Positions 18,161 to 26,610 of a stretch of DNA of 61,371 nt are shown piece after piece. Below the pieces are notes generated by a model. That model made no database searches, was not told the DNA's origin, and saw nothing but the letters and a program-made list of their open reading frames with translations. Source of the stretch: Actinomycetota bacterium (GTDB lineage: Bacteria > Actinomycetota > Geothermincolia > Geothermincolales > RBG-13-55-18); NCBI GenBank assembly GCA_013178005.1, contig JABLXL010000019.1, forward strand, positions 1-61,371. The letters run 5' to 3'. Positions within the stretch are counted from its first letter, which is position 1. Every line of letters begins with the position of its first letter. A program made the position numbers and the translations under genes.

Positions 18161-18384
18161 TCCGAGCGTAAATGCGCTGTGTGAATGACCGGTTCTCCGG
18201 GCCTAGGTCGTTTTGCCGGCGGCACCGGCGGGCGTCGAACCAGGGGAGATGGAAGACGAGGTTGGTGCGAATTCCGAGCGCAAATACGCTGCGTGAATGA
18301 CCGGTTCTCCGGGCCTCGATCGTTTTGCCGGCGGCACCGGCGGGTGTCGAACCAGGGGAGATGGAAGAAAAGGTAGGTGGAAAG
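18161..18384 (+). repeat. Two tandem copies of the GlsB-gene leader (112-bp unit)
   Basis: A 112-bp unit starting TCCGAGCG occurs at 18161-18272 and 18273-18384 with about 90% identity. The second copy runs up to the start of the GlsB-like gene and includes its upstream purine-rich stretch. Each unit contains an inverted CCGGCGGCACCGGCGGG-type segment. This is one of several gene-edge duplications in the window. Confidence 0.85.
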
Positions 18385-18388
18385 CGGC

Positions 18389-18679
18389 ATGTCCATACTC
18401 GGGTGGATAGTGATCGGGTTTTTCGCGGGCTGGCTCGCCGGCATCGCCACGGGCACCAAGGACAGGTATGGCTGCCTGCTCAATCCCGTGGTCGGGATTC
18501 TGGGGGCGTTTGTCGGAGGCCTCATCTTCAGCTATATCCGCAACGAGAAGGTGACCTTCGCCTTCGACTGGTGGAGCCTCTTCGTAGCTTTCGTGGGGGC
18601 TTGCGCATTGCTCCTCGCGGTAAAGCTGCTGGCCTGGGCCTTCTCCGGCCGCGGCGGACGCCGGGGAGGGAGGGCATAA
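18389..18679 (+). CDS. GlsB/YeaQ/YmgE-family small membrane protein
   Basis: The 96-residue protein has three hydrophobic helices (about residues 3-20, 28-47, 60-82). It shows the family pattern WIVIGFFAGWLAG near the start and a Gly-rich GILGAFVGGLIF helix. Members are stress-associated inner membrane proteins of unclear function. It ends in a Gly/Arg-rich tail. ATG 18389 suits AGGTAGGTGG; an in-frame GTG at 18377 is less likely. The DUF4125 gene follows 28 bases later, so the two are probably co-transcribed. Confidence 0.8.
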   Translation: MSILGWIVIGFFAGWLAGIATGTKDRYGCLLNPVVGILGAFVGGLIFSYIRNEKVTFAFDWWSLFVAFVGACALLLAVKLLAWAFSGRGGRRGGRA

Positions 18680-18707
18680 AAGGGGAGCGCGCGGGAAAGG
18701 AGGGAGG

Positions 18708-19325
18708 ATGAGCTGGAAAGGGGACCTGATAGAAGCCATCCTGGAGATGGAGTGGGAGATGTTCGCCTCCGTGCGGGCGGGGGGGGAAAGCGCGGCCTGC
18801 CAGGAGGACCCGGATAACTTCCGACTCGTCCGCGCCGCCAATTTCCTGACCTGGTCGGAGACCACCCTGGCAAGCTATCTCAACGACCTCAAGCTGGCCA
18901 GGTCCAAGGGCAGGAACCTCATGACGGAGAAATACGCCCGCATGGAAGGTCTCATCCCTCCCCTGAACCCGGACGCCGCCCAGCTCATCGAGCGCATCGT
19001 GCGAAAGGAGTGCCTGTGGGCGGAGGATTACCTGGGGAAAAACCCGGGGGCTGCGCTGGCGCGTCCCATCCATTCCCGCGACGACGCGCCCGGGATCACC
19101 TCCGCCGAGACCTACTCGCGGGCAGAGCTGGAAACTTATTCCACACAGACCCTGGAATATTACTACCTGGACATCCTTGCCATGTCGTCGCGGGGCGAGA
19201 ACCGTGTCGCCATCGCCGCCGACCACATGCGCCGTATCGCCTCCGGAGAGGTCACCGACTGGAAGGAGTTGCTGGCCTCCCTGAAGGAGGGCGCCTCCGG
19301 CGCCGGTTTCGTCGCCTGCACCTGA
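18708..19325 (+). CDS. DUF4125 family protein
   Basis: The 205-residue soluble protein shows the DUF4125 features EWEMFASVRAGGESAACQED, FRLVRAANFLTWSE, SYLNDLKLARSKGRNLMTEKYARM and a final acidic helix. The function is unknown; relatives occur in anaerobic bacteria, sometimes near B12 or radical enzymes. AGGAGG precedes ATG 18708. Its last 17 codons, with the end of the convergent SDR gene, are duplicated directly downstream (19276-19503). Confidence 0.82.
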   Translation: MSWKGDLIEAILEMEWEMFASVRAGGESAACQEDPDNFRLVRAANFLTWSETTLASYLNDLKLARSKGRNLMTEKYARMEGLIPPLNPDAAQLIERIVRKECLWAEDYLGKNPGAALARPIHSRDDAPGITSAETYSRAELETYSTQTLEYYYLDILAMSSRGENRVAIAADHMRRIASGEVTDWKELLASLKEGASGAGFVACT

Positions 19326-19503
19326 AGGGAGGGCGAACGCGAGTCGCCTAGAAGGGGCGACCGCGGTCCTTCTTCATACCTTGGAAGAAGATTCCAGCCT
19401 CCCTGAAGGAGGGTGCCTCCGGCGCCGGTTTCGTCGCCTGCACCTGAAGGGAGGGCGAACGAGAGCCGCCTAGAAGGGGCGACCGCGGTCCTTCTTCATA
19501 CCC
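19276..19503. repeat. Tandem duplication of the convergent gene ends (122-bp period)
   Basis: About 106 bp beginning CCTCCCTGAAGGAGG occurs at 19276-19381 and again at 19398-19503. Each copy carries the last codons and stop of the DUF4125 gene on the plus strand, and the stop and last codons (MKKDRGRPF) of the SDR gene on the minus strand. The copies differ at a few positions only. Each gene therefore has its real end followed by a spare end. Confidence 0.88.
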
Positions 19504-20285
19504 TCGAAAGTCTTGAAGACCCCCATCGTCTTGAAGCTGAAGTCCATCAACTTGGGCAATCCCAGCCCCCGCAGGAAGGCGGTGAGGCGGGTGACGAAGG
19601 CCGGCTCGAAGATCTCCGCCTGGTTCTTCTTCACCGCCACCAGCAGGGCGTCGGAGACCTTCTGCGGCTCCACCCAGCGGGTGATGATGGGCGGCTTGGT
19701 GCCCTCGAACATGCCGGTGGCGATATAGCCCGGGTTGACGATGGTAAAGTTCACCCCGCTTCCCCTGAGCTCCATGCGTATGGAGTCGGTGACGGCGATG
19801 AGAGCGTGCTTGGTGGCGCAGTACGCGGCCATGAGGGGGACCGCTACCTTCCCCGCGATGGAGCACATGTTCACCACGTGGCCCGACTTGCGCCTGAGCA
19901 TGCCCGGGACCACCGCCTGCATCATCCAGATCTGGCCGAAATAGTTGACGTCGGTGATCCTGCGGAAGTGCTCCTCGCTGGTCTCGAGCACGCTCTCGTT
20001 GAGGGCGATGGCGGCGTTGTTCACCAGCACGTCGATGGGCCCGACCTCCGATTCGATCCGCTTCACGAGCTCGAAGCAGGCGGCGCGGTCCGAGACGTCC
20101 TGGATGTAGGGATGCACGTCGTACCCGGCGTCCCTCATCTCCGAGGCCGTCTTATCCAGCTCTTTCTCGTCCAGGTCGGTGATGACCACGCGCGAACCCT
20201 CGCGCGCGAAGTTCATGGCAGTGCACTTCCCCATGCCGCGCGCGGCCCCCGTCACCATTACCACCTTTCCGCGCAGATCCTCCAT
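19470..20285 (-). CDS. Short-chain dehydrogenase/reductase (SDR)
   Basis: The 271-residue Rossmann enzyme has TGAARGMG at residues 12-19 for cofactor binding, NNAAI near 88, the catalytic Ser in MCSIAGK, and YCATK (Tyr/Lys) near 155. D37-L-D after the second strand suggests NAD(H). A C-terminal extension of about 50 residues (LPKLMDFSFKTMGVFKTFEG) resembles that of lipid- or sterol-type reductases. The start at 20285 follows GGAAAGGAGGCAGGG. A second SDR of similar type is at 39098-39976. The gene's 3' end is duplicated (19276-19503). Confidence 0.88.
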   Translation of the reverse strand: MEDLRGKVVMVTGAARGMGKCTAMNFAREGSRVVITDLDEKELDKTASEMRDAGYDVHPYIQDVSDRAACFELVKRIESEVGPIDVLVNNAAIALNESVLETSEEHFRRITDVNYFGQIWMMQAVVPGMLRRKSGHVVNMCSIAGKVAVPLMAAYCATKHALIAVTDSIRMELRGSGVNFTIVNPGYIATGMFEGTKPPIITRWVEPQKVSDALLVAVKKNQAEIFEPAFVTRLTAFLRGLGLPKLMDFSFKTMGVFKTFEGMKKDRGRPF

Positions 20286-20817
20286 CCCTGCCTCCTTTCC
20301 GCTTGGTGCCGGTCACGTCGTGGCTCGTGGAGTCGATGGCGGTCCGGCCGGACATCGGCGGCGCCCCGGCACGTAACAAGGCCATTCGGAACGCCCATGC
20401 CGTGGGCGGGGCATGGAACCGACGCCAAGAGGCATGCCCGGCAATTTCTCCTCAAGCCCGACCCATAAAAGCATAATATCACCGGCGCCAACTTGCCAGG
20501 CAAGCCCTTATGCGCGCTGTTGGATCATGAGCGGCGCAAAACGGTTTTCGATGATGCGGACACTTTCTGCTCGCCGGGAAGTCTTTGTGCGCGCCGTTGT
20601 ACCGTATACCGTCGCTCCCCCCTGAAAGGGATTGCCACGGAGCCGCGCGAGGTCGGATGTCGCGTGTCTCCGAACGGGTATATACTGGGGGCGAGCCGGG
20701 GAAACGCGCAGGGGGCGCGCCGGTTGCCCGTGTAGGCGGGGTGAGACGCAGCCGGCCATTGGCGGCGCATCCATGAGACCTGGGGAGCGACCCGCGGAAC
20801 CGGAAGGGGGCGGCATC
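20286..20817. other. Divergent spacer between SDR and MFS genes
   Basis: No gene is supported here. GTATATACT at 20679-20687 offers a possible -10 for the MFS gene, 130 bases before its start; no clear -35 is seen. Confidence 0.35.
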
Positions 20818-22059
20818 ATGGAAAACGAGGAGAAGGGAGGGGCTCAGCCCTATCGTTGGGTGGTGCTGGCCGCGTTCATGTTCGTGGCGGCGATCACGCA
20901 GCTCATGTGGCTCAACTACGCCCCCATCCTCTCGCGGACCCAAGAGCTCATGGGCCTTTCCAGCGAGTTCCCCGTGGTGCTGTTGATGCTCATGTTCCCC
21001 CTGGTGTACATCCCCGTCTCCATCCCCGCCGGATTCATCATCGACCGCAAGGGATTCCGTTACGCGGTGATGATCGGCGGCTTCTTCACCGCGGCCTTCT
21101 CCTTCCTGCGTCTCTTCGCCGACAACTACCCCCTGGTGCTCATCGGCATGATCGGCATCTCCGTGGGGCAGCCCTTCGTGCTCAACAGCATCACCAAGAT
21201 GGTCGCCACCTGGTTCCCCACCGAGGAATCCGCGCTGGCCAGCGGCCTGGCGACGCTCTCGCTCTTCCTGGGCATGATCGTGGCGCAGGCCGTCACCCAG
21301 CCCATGCTCGAGGGCTTCGGGAACGACCTGGGCGCCCTGCGCATGGTGGTGCTGGTTTACAGCCTGGCGGCGGCGGCGGGGTTCGTGTTCTTCGCCGTCT
21401 TCGGCAGGGCCAAGCCACCCACGCCCCCCAAACGGATGGAGGAGGAGGTGCTGGGAGAGGACGTGGCCATCGACATGAAGAGCCTGCGCTCCCTCTTCGG
21501 GCTGCGCAACTTCCGCGTCCTCTGCCTGATCATCCTCATCGGGAACGGCTCCTTCGTGGGCCTCATGCAGCTCATCGAGGACGTCATGAAGCCCAAGGGC
21601 ATCTCCTCCGAGACGGCGGGATACATCGGCGCGGTGATGGTGGTGGCCGGGATCTTGGGGTGCATCGTCCTGCCGGCGATCTCCGACAGGCTGATGCGGC
21701 GCAAGCCCTTCCTGCTCCTCGCGGCCGCCGTGGCCGTGCCCACCCTCTTCCTGGTGGGGGCGCTCGAAAGCGCTGCCCTCATCTACGTGGTGGGAGGCTT
21801 CCTGGGCTTCTTCCTCCTGAGCGCTCTGCCGGTGCTCCTGGCCTTCGCGGAGGAGAACACCGGCGCCCACCTCGCAGGCACCGCCACCAGCATGCTCTTC
21901 CTGCTGGGAAACGCCGGGGGCGTGGTCCTGACCCTGGTCATGGAGGGGATCAAGGCGGCGACCGGCGGCGAGAACTATTTCTGGGCCATGGCCTTCCTGG
22001 CGGCGCTCTTCGTGGCGGCTTTCCTGGCGGGCCTGCGTATCCGCGAGGAGCGCGCCTGA
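20818..22059 (+). CDS. Major facilitator superfamily transporter
   Basis: The 413-residue protein has twelve predicted membrane helices with a charged central loop (residues about 195-220, PPTPPKRMEEEVLGED). The loop after helix 2 reads GFIIDRKGFRYAVMIGG, the MFS G-x-x-x-D-R-x-G-R motif A, and helix 4-5 has MISVGQPFVLNSITKM-like spacing. The sequence resembles FLVCR/DIRC2-like carriers (weak inference), which move haem or metabolites. ATG 20818 is chosen from the GGAAGGGGG before it; an in-frame ATG at 20773 lacks one. Its last codons seed a tandem repeat downstream. Confidence 0.85.
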   Translation: MENEEKGGAQPYRWVVLAAFMFVAAITQLMWLNYAPILSRTQELMGLSSEFPVVLLMLMFPLVYIPVSIPAGFIIDRKGFRYAVMIGGFFTAAFSFLRLFADNYPLVLIGMIGISVGQPFVLNSITKMVATWFPTEESALASGLATLSLFLGMIVAQAVTQPMLEGFGNDLGALRMVVLVYSLAAAAGFVFFAVFGRAKPPTPPKRMEEEVLGEDVAIDMKSLRSLFGLRNFRVLCLIILIGNGSFVGLMQLIEDVMKPKGISSETAGYIGAVMVVAGILGCIVLPAISDRLMRRKPFLLLAAAVAVPTLFLVGALESAALIYVVGGFLGFFLLSALPVLLAFAEENTGAHLAGTATSMLFLLGNAGGVVLTLVMEGIKAATGGENYFWAMAFLAALFVAAFLAGLRIREERA

Positions 22060-22211
22060 CCGCTCCCATGATTGAACCCTTTGAAAAGGAGGAAAGTTTT
22101 TCCTTCGCCGCACGGTTGAGCGAGGAACGCGCCTGGCCGCTCCCCTAAGTGAACCCTTTGAAGAGGACGCAATATGATTCCTTCGCCGCACGGTTGAGCG
22201 AGTAGCGCGCC
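22045..22211 (+). repeat. Tandem repeat seeded by the MFS gene end (77-78 bp period)
   Basis: A unit running from the last MFS codons (GAGGAGCGCGCCTGA) through TTCGCCGCACGGTTGAGC occurs from 22045 and again from 22122, and a third partial copy starts at 22200. Copies are about 85% identical. The stop codon of copy one reads TGG in copy two, so the copies have drifted. Confidence 0.82.
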
Positions 22212-22310
22212 CGAAGGCTACCCTGGTCGCGCAGCCCCAGGGAGATAGGGACGCCTTTATGGCGTAAAATAATCATCCAGGCCGGGTTGGGATCAATCGG
22301 AGGAGAGGAA

Positions 22311-24104
22311 ATGGGCCGTTTTGCGCGCATGGCCGCGAAGCTGGTCGTCGTTCTCGCCCTCGTTGGGCTTGCCCTGCTGGGCGTAACCCTGGGTTTCCTC
22401 CATTCCCCTTTCTTCCGCTACCCGACCGGAGACGAGCTCCCTCCCGCGCGCGTAAACGAGCTCATCTGGCCCACCATCGGTTGTCCCGCCCTGGTGTACC
22501 CTGGCGGCGTGCTTGAGGTGGAACTGGACCTCGATGGCCTGGGCGGTTCTGGCGATCCGGGGCTTGAGGCCTGGGAGGCGACCATCACCCCGGTGAGGGA
22601 GGAGCTCTCCGGCATCTCCTATTCCCTGGAGCCCCGGGACGTGCGCCGGGGTCCCTCGCGCCGCTGGCCGTACCGCGGCGTGCAGGAGGGGTCGGAGGAG
22701 GTTTGGAGCGTGGCTTTCCTGGTTCCCGCGGACGCCGTTCCAGAGCTGTACGATCTGCGCGTGGAGGTGGAGGCGGGGGGCGGAAAGGTGAGCGACGGGC
22801 AGCCCCATGCCGTCGCGGTCATGGAGGACGAAGACGACGATTTCACCTTCATAACCCTCTCCGACATCCACGTGCACGAGCGCGACAACTCCTCCCTGCT
22901 CTCCAGGCAGACCAACCGGGGCATATCCGACGCGGGCGAGCCCCTGTTCTTTTACCAGGCCATAGAGCAGGTCAACCTCATCCGGCCCGATTTCGTGCTC
23001 GTGCTGGGAGACTTCATACGCGGACAACGCAGGCCGGGGGAACTGGAAAGGGAATACGAGCGGTTCTACCAGGCGCTTCTCGAGCTCGAGGTGCCGGCAT
23101 TCCTGCTTCCCGGCAACCACGACCAGTACATAAACGGCATCGACGGCGCACGCTGGTTCGAGGAGAACCTGGGACCCCTTTACTATTCCTTCGATGTCGG
23201 GGGGTGCCATTTTACCTGCCTGGACTCCTACCAGTGGCCCGAGGACGACCGCGTGGTGATGAACAAGCTCTTCTTCATGGAGCCGCGCAAGTGGCAGGGC
23301 CAGTTGCTGGACGCGCCCGCCGGGGAGGGCTATTCCGCTCCCGGCGCCCAGCTTTCCTGGCTCGAGGAGGACCTTGCCTCCCATGCGGACGCGACCGCCA
23401 GGATCGTTTCCATGCATCACGACCCCTTCACCCCGGAAGGAAAGGGTTTTTCCTTCATCAACGTGAATTACTGGGGCATCTACCATACGGGAGGGGGAGG
23501 CGGGGGGAGGCAGGAACTCCTGGACCTCTTCGCGCGCTTCCGCGTGGACCACGTCTTCGGGGGGCACCTGCACACCGACGCGGTTGGTTCGCTTTCGTGG
23601 AGGGATGGGGAGGGAAAGACGGTTTACAGCTGCCAGACCTGTGTCTATTTCGACGAGGGGGGGTGGAGCGACCACTACCCCGGGTACAGGCTGGTGAGGG
23701 TGGAGGACGGGCGCATAGTCTCTTTTTCTTACCTGGACGGAACCGCTTCCTATCCCTTCTACGACGGCTCGCTTCCCGGCGCCGAGGTGGACCTGGACCT
23801 CCTGGAAAGGCCCGCCTTGTGGGCTGAGGAAGGGGAGGGGGAGGGCGCGGGCGCAGAGGCCGTGGTGGGCAGCTTCCTCGCCGTCCCCGTGGAGCTGCGG
23901 GGCCTGGCGGTCGAGGTCCAGGCATCGCCGGAGGCACGCTACGAGGTGGAGGGGGCGGAGCTGGTCCGGGCGGTACCCGTGCCCGGCGAAGCGGACACGG
24001 TCCTTTTATACCTTAAGGTCTCCTTGGAGGCGGGCATCCCGGGCGAGGCGGGAGACCGGCCCGGCGTCCCGGCGCTCAAAACCGTCGCCGCGCGCCCCGC
24101 TTAG
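22311..24104 (+). CDS. Membrane-anchored metallophosphoesterase
   Basis: The 597-residue protein has an N-terminal membrane helix (about residues 8-30). The phosphoesterase core has all expected metal motifs: SDIHVHE (D-x-H), LVLGDFIRGQ (GD), LLPGNHDQY (GNHD), SMHHDPF and GGHLHTD. It should hydrolyse phosphate esters outside the membrane; the substrate is unknown. Domains before (residues 40-170) and after (about 510-590) the core look beta-rich. ATG 22311 follows GGAGGAGAGGAA; an in-frame TTG at 22287 is less likely. Nothing nearby points to a pathway. Confidence 0.88.
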   Translation: MGRFARMAAKLVVVLALVGLALLGVTLGFLHSPFFRYPTGDELPPARVNELIWPTIGCPALVYPGGVLEVELDLDGLGGSGDPGLEAWEATITPVREELSGISYSLEPRDVRRGPSRRWPYRGVQEGSEEVWSVAFLVPADAVPELYDLRVEVEAGGGKVSDGQPHAVAVMEDEDDDFTFITLSDIHVHERDNSSLLSRQTNRGISDAGEPLFFYQAIEQVNLIRPDFVLVLGDFIRGQRRPGELEREYERFYQALLELEVPAFLLPGNHDQYINGIDGARWFEENLGPLYYSFDVGGCHFTCLDSYQWPEDDRVVMNKLFFMEPRKWQGQLLDAPAGEGYSAPGAQLSWLEEDLASHADATARIVSMHHDPFTPEGKGFSFINVNYWGIYHTGGGGGGRQELLDLFARFRVDHVFGGHLHTDAVGSLSWRDGEGKTVYSCQTCVYFDEGGWSDHYPGYRLVRVEDGRIVSFSYLDGTASYPFYDGSLPGAEVDLDLLERPALWAEEGEGEGAGAEAVVGSFLAVPVELRGLAVEVQASPEARYEVEGAELVRAVPVPGEADTVLLYLKVSLEAGIPGEAGDRPGVPALKTVAARPA

Positions 24105-24185
24105 GAGCGAAGGGGCAAAGGCCTCCGGAAGGCTACACGATATCAGCGAGCCGCAAATGGCCTCCACCCTGCCGGACCTGCAACT

Positions 24186-24338
24186 TGACAGCTTCGCGTG
24201 GGGCTAAGGGAAGCGAACATGGGTTGGAGTGCCATCATGTCTTTCGTCGACAGCTTTCCGCGGTTATGGGTGCCGCAGGTGACGGTGGCCTGCGCCAGAA
24301 ATCCCGCCATTATATCTTTCGTCGACGGCTTTCCGCGG
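24186..24338 (+). repeat. Degenerate tandem repeat (about 62-75 bp period)
   Basis: TCTTTCGTCGAC.GCTTTCCGCGG occurs at 24240-24263 and 24315-24338 with one mismatch, and a poorer copy lies near 24187. The remaining spacer 24105-24469 holds no credible gene. Confidence 0.65.
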
Positions 24339-24469
24339 CGTGGGGGCGGGTGGTTCAGGGCGGGGGCTTGATGGCCATTATCCGTACGGTATGGTTGAAT
24401 ATATATGGTCCGTGTCTTGCTTGCCTTTGTCAAACGGGGAATAAGCCTTTGTTCTTGGGGGTGAGGACC

Positions 24470-26215
24470 TTGTTCGATCTGGTGATCGCGAACGCTTCGG
24501 TTGTGGACGGCTCGGGCGGGAAGGCGTTCCGGGCGGACGTGGGGATACGGGGCGCGCACATCGAGGCCGTGGGAGATCTGCGGGAGGCGGAGGCGACCAG
24601 GCGCTTGGACGCCGAGGGTCGCGTGGTCTGCCCCGGCTTCATCGACGTCCACTCCCATGCCGATCTCACCATGTTCCGGGACGACGCGGCGGAGCTGCTC
24701 GTGCCCCTGGTGCGCCAGGGCATCACCACCTTCGTGGGAGGGAACTGCGGCATGTCCCTCGCCCCCATAACGCGGGAAAACCGCGACGGGCTGAAGACAT
24801 ACCTCGAGATCTTCACCCAGATGGATTTCGAGACCGCGATCCGCTGGGAGTCCATGGCCGAGTTCATGAAGTGGGTCGAGGGGAGGGGGCTGCTCCTCAA
24901 CATGGGTTTGCTGGTGCCCCACGGCATGCTGCGCATCTCGGCCCTGGGTCTCCAGGACAGGCCCGCCGACGCCGGTGCCATGGAGATGATGAAGTGGCTG
25001 CTGGAGGAATCCCTGGAGGCGGGCGCCCTCGGTCTTTCCACCGGATTACAGTATTTTCCAGGGCTGTTCTCGGACACCGAGGAGCTGGTGGAGCTGGCGG
25101 AGCCCCTGCGCCGCTTCGGAGGCGTCTTCACCAGCCACCTCCGTTCCTATACCTCCACCACCCTGGGCAAGGCCATCGACGAGGTGGGGGAGGTGGCGCG
25201 CCGCAACGGCATACGGGGACAGGTCTCGCATATCTTCTCCATTCCCTGGACCGGGCCCGTGCATCCCTTGGCCCTCAGGGCTCTCAAGTGGATGTGCGCC
25301 CACCACGGGTTCACCCTAAGGGCGCTGCCCGCGCCCCTGCTGGACATGTCCATGAACGTGGTGCTGAAGAGGTTGGAGAAGAACCGGCGCGAGGGGGCGG
25401 AGGTGGCCATGGACATCATGCCCACCACCGCCGGCTTCACCCACCTCCTGGCCTTTTTCCCGCCCTGGGCGCTCGTCGGGGGACGGGAGAAGGTGCTGAA
25501 GCGCCTCTCCGACCCGGATACGCGAGCGATGATGCGGAGGGACATCGAGAAGGGGAAGCCCGCCTGGCCCCACCGCGGGCGCGACGACTGGTCGCTGAAC
25601 GTCATCCGCCAGATGGGCTGGGACGCGGTCACGGTGATGGCGGTTCGTTCCGAGAAGAACAAGCACCTGGAGGGAAGGCTTTTCACGGACATCGCAGCGG
25701 AGCAGGGCAGGCACCCCTTCGACGTCATGTGCGATCTCCTCCTGGAAGAAGACGGCAAGGTGCTGGTGTTCGAGTCCCTCTCCGAGCCCGACGACGACTT
25801 CACCGAGCGTTACACCTTCCCCGCCTTGAGGGACCCGCGCACCATGATCACCACCGACACCATCCTCATGGGGGTGGGGAAGCCCTCTTACCTGTTTTAC
25901 GGGTGCTACCCCAAGTTCTTCGGCCGTTACGTGAGGGAGAAGAGGCTGGTGGGGTTCGAGGAGGCGGTGCGGCGCTGCACTTCCCTTCCCGCGGAGTTCT
26001 TCGGCATCAAGGGGAGGGGGATGGTGAAGGAGGGCTGTTACGCAGACCTGCTCGTCCTGGACCCGGAGAGCTTCGGCACCGAGGCCTGCTTCAGGGACCC
26101 GGAACGCTATCCAGACGGCCTGGACGCGGTGGTCATCAACGGCGTGCCGGTGGTGGAGGGGGGCGCGGTGGTGTCCGGGGCTCTGCCGGGAATGGTCTTG
26201 CGCAGGAACGCATGA
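24470..26215 (+). CDS. D-aminoacylase-like amidohydrolase (N-acyl-D-amino-acid deacylase family)
   Basis: Such enzymes hydrolyse N-acyl-D-amino acids or related amides in the cytoplasm. The 581-residue protein starts LFDLVIANASVVDGSG and has the metal motif DVHSHADL (residues about 60-67). GGNCGMSLAP follows with the cysteine that bridges metal in this family, then LGLSTGLQYFPG. A 500-series composite barrel ends with the VVING strand that completes the small beta domain. The start is probably TTG 24470, just after GGTGAGGA; upstream in-frame codons extend to 24185 but read repetitive non-coding DNA. Substrate specificity cannot be read from sequence alone. Confidence 0.87.
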   Translation: MFDLVIANASVVDGSGGKAFRADVGIRGAHIEAVGDLREAEATRRLDAEGRVVCPGFIDVHSHADLTMFRDDAAELLVPLVRQGITTFVGGNCGMSLAPITRENRDGLKTYLEIFTQMDFETAIRWESMAEFMKWVEGRGLLLNMGLLVPHGMLRISALGLQDRPADAGAMEMMKWLLEESLEAGALGLSTGLQYFPGLFSDTEELVELAEPLRRFGGVFTSHLRSYTSTTLGKAIDEVGEVARRNGIRGQVSHIFSIPWTGPVHPLALRALKWMCAHHGFTLRALPAPLLDMSMNVVLKRLEKNRREGAEVAMDIMPTTAGFTHLLAFFPPWALVGGREKVLKRLSDPDTRAMMRRDIEKGKPAWPHRGRDDWSLNVIRQMGWDAVTVMAVRSEKNKHLEGRLFTDIAAEQGRHPFDVMCDLLLEEDGKVLVFESLSEPDDDFTERYTFPALRDPRTMITTDTILMGVGKPSYLFYGCYPKFFGRYVREKRLVGFEEAVRRCTSLPAEFFGIKGRGMVKEGCYADLLVLDPESFGTEACFRDPERYPDGLDAVVINGVPVVEGGAVVSGALPGMVLRRNA

Positions 26216-26316
26216 TGAAAACCGATGCGTAAAAAAGGCGTCGCAGGCCCTCTCAGCGGCATCGAGGTTCGAAGGCCTTGGAATTCATCGACCACCCTGG
26301 CGCCGGAAAATCGCGT

Positions 26317-26610
26317 CAGAACCGGGGCCTTACCACGAGAGCCGTGAGCTATAAAACGGTGGTCACGGAACCACGCTTTCGCCGTTGCGTCAAGACCAAG
26401 GGCTGATTTCGAGGCTCAAGAGCTGTTTAACGATGGCCACTGAACCACGCTCTTGCCGATTCCTCAAGGCCAATGCTTCTGCACCGAGGCCTGACCTCGA
26501 GGTACAAAACCCTTTGCAATCATGGCCGTGTAACCACGTGTTCGCTGATGCCTCGGGACCGATGACTCAGGATCGAGGCCTTACCTCGAGTTCCAGGACC
26601 CCTTCCTCCG
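26317..26610 (-). repeat. Decayed tandem copies of the 3' end of the two-finger gene
   Basis: Downstream of the minus-strand gene at 26567-27640 lie three degenerate units, with related segments beginning at 26521, 26432 and 26358 (periods about 89 and 74). Read on the minus strand, three sites (about 26485, 26396 and 26320) still resemble the gene's last codons LELEVRPRS: YLEVRPRC, LSLEISPW and LTALVVRPRF. These look like old copies of the gene tail. Nothing else is seen in 26216-26566. Confidence 0.7.

Noticed and set aside
20479-22191. Long minus-strand open frame opposite the MFS gene
   Set aside because: Its product is His/Glu/Gly-rich without domains, typical of a shadow frame of a GC-rich membrane-protein gene.
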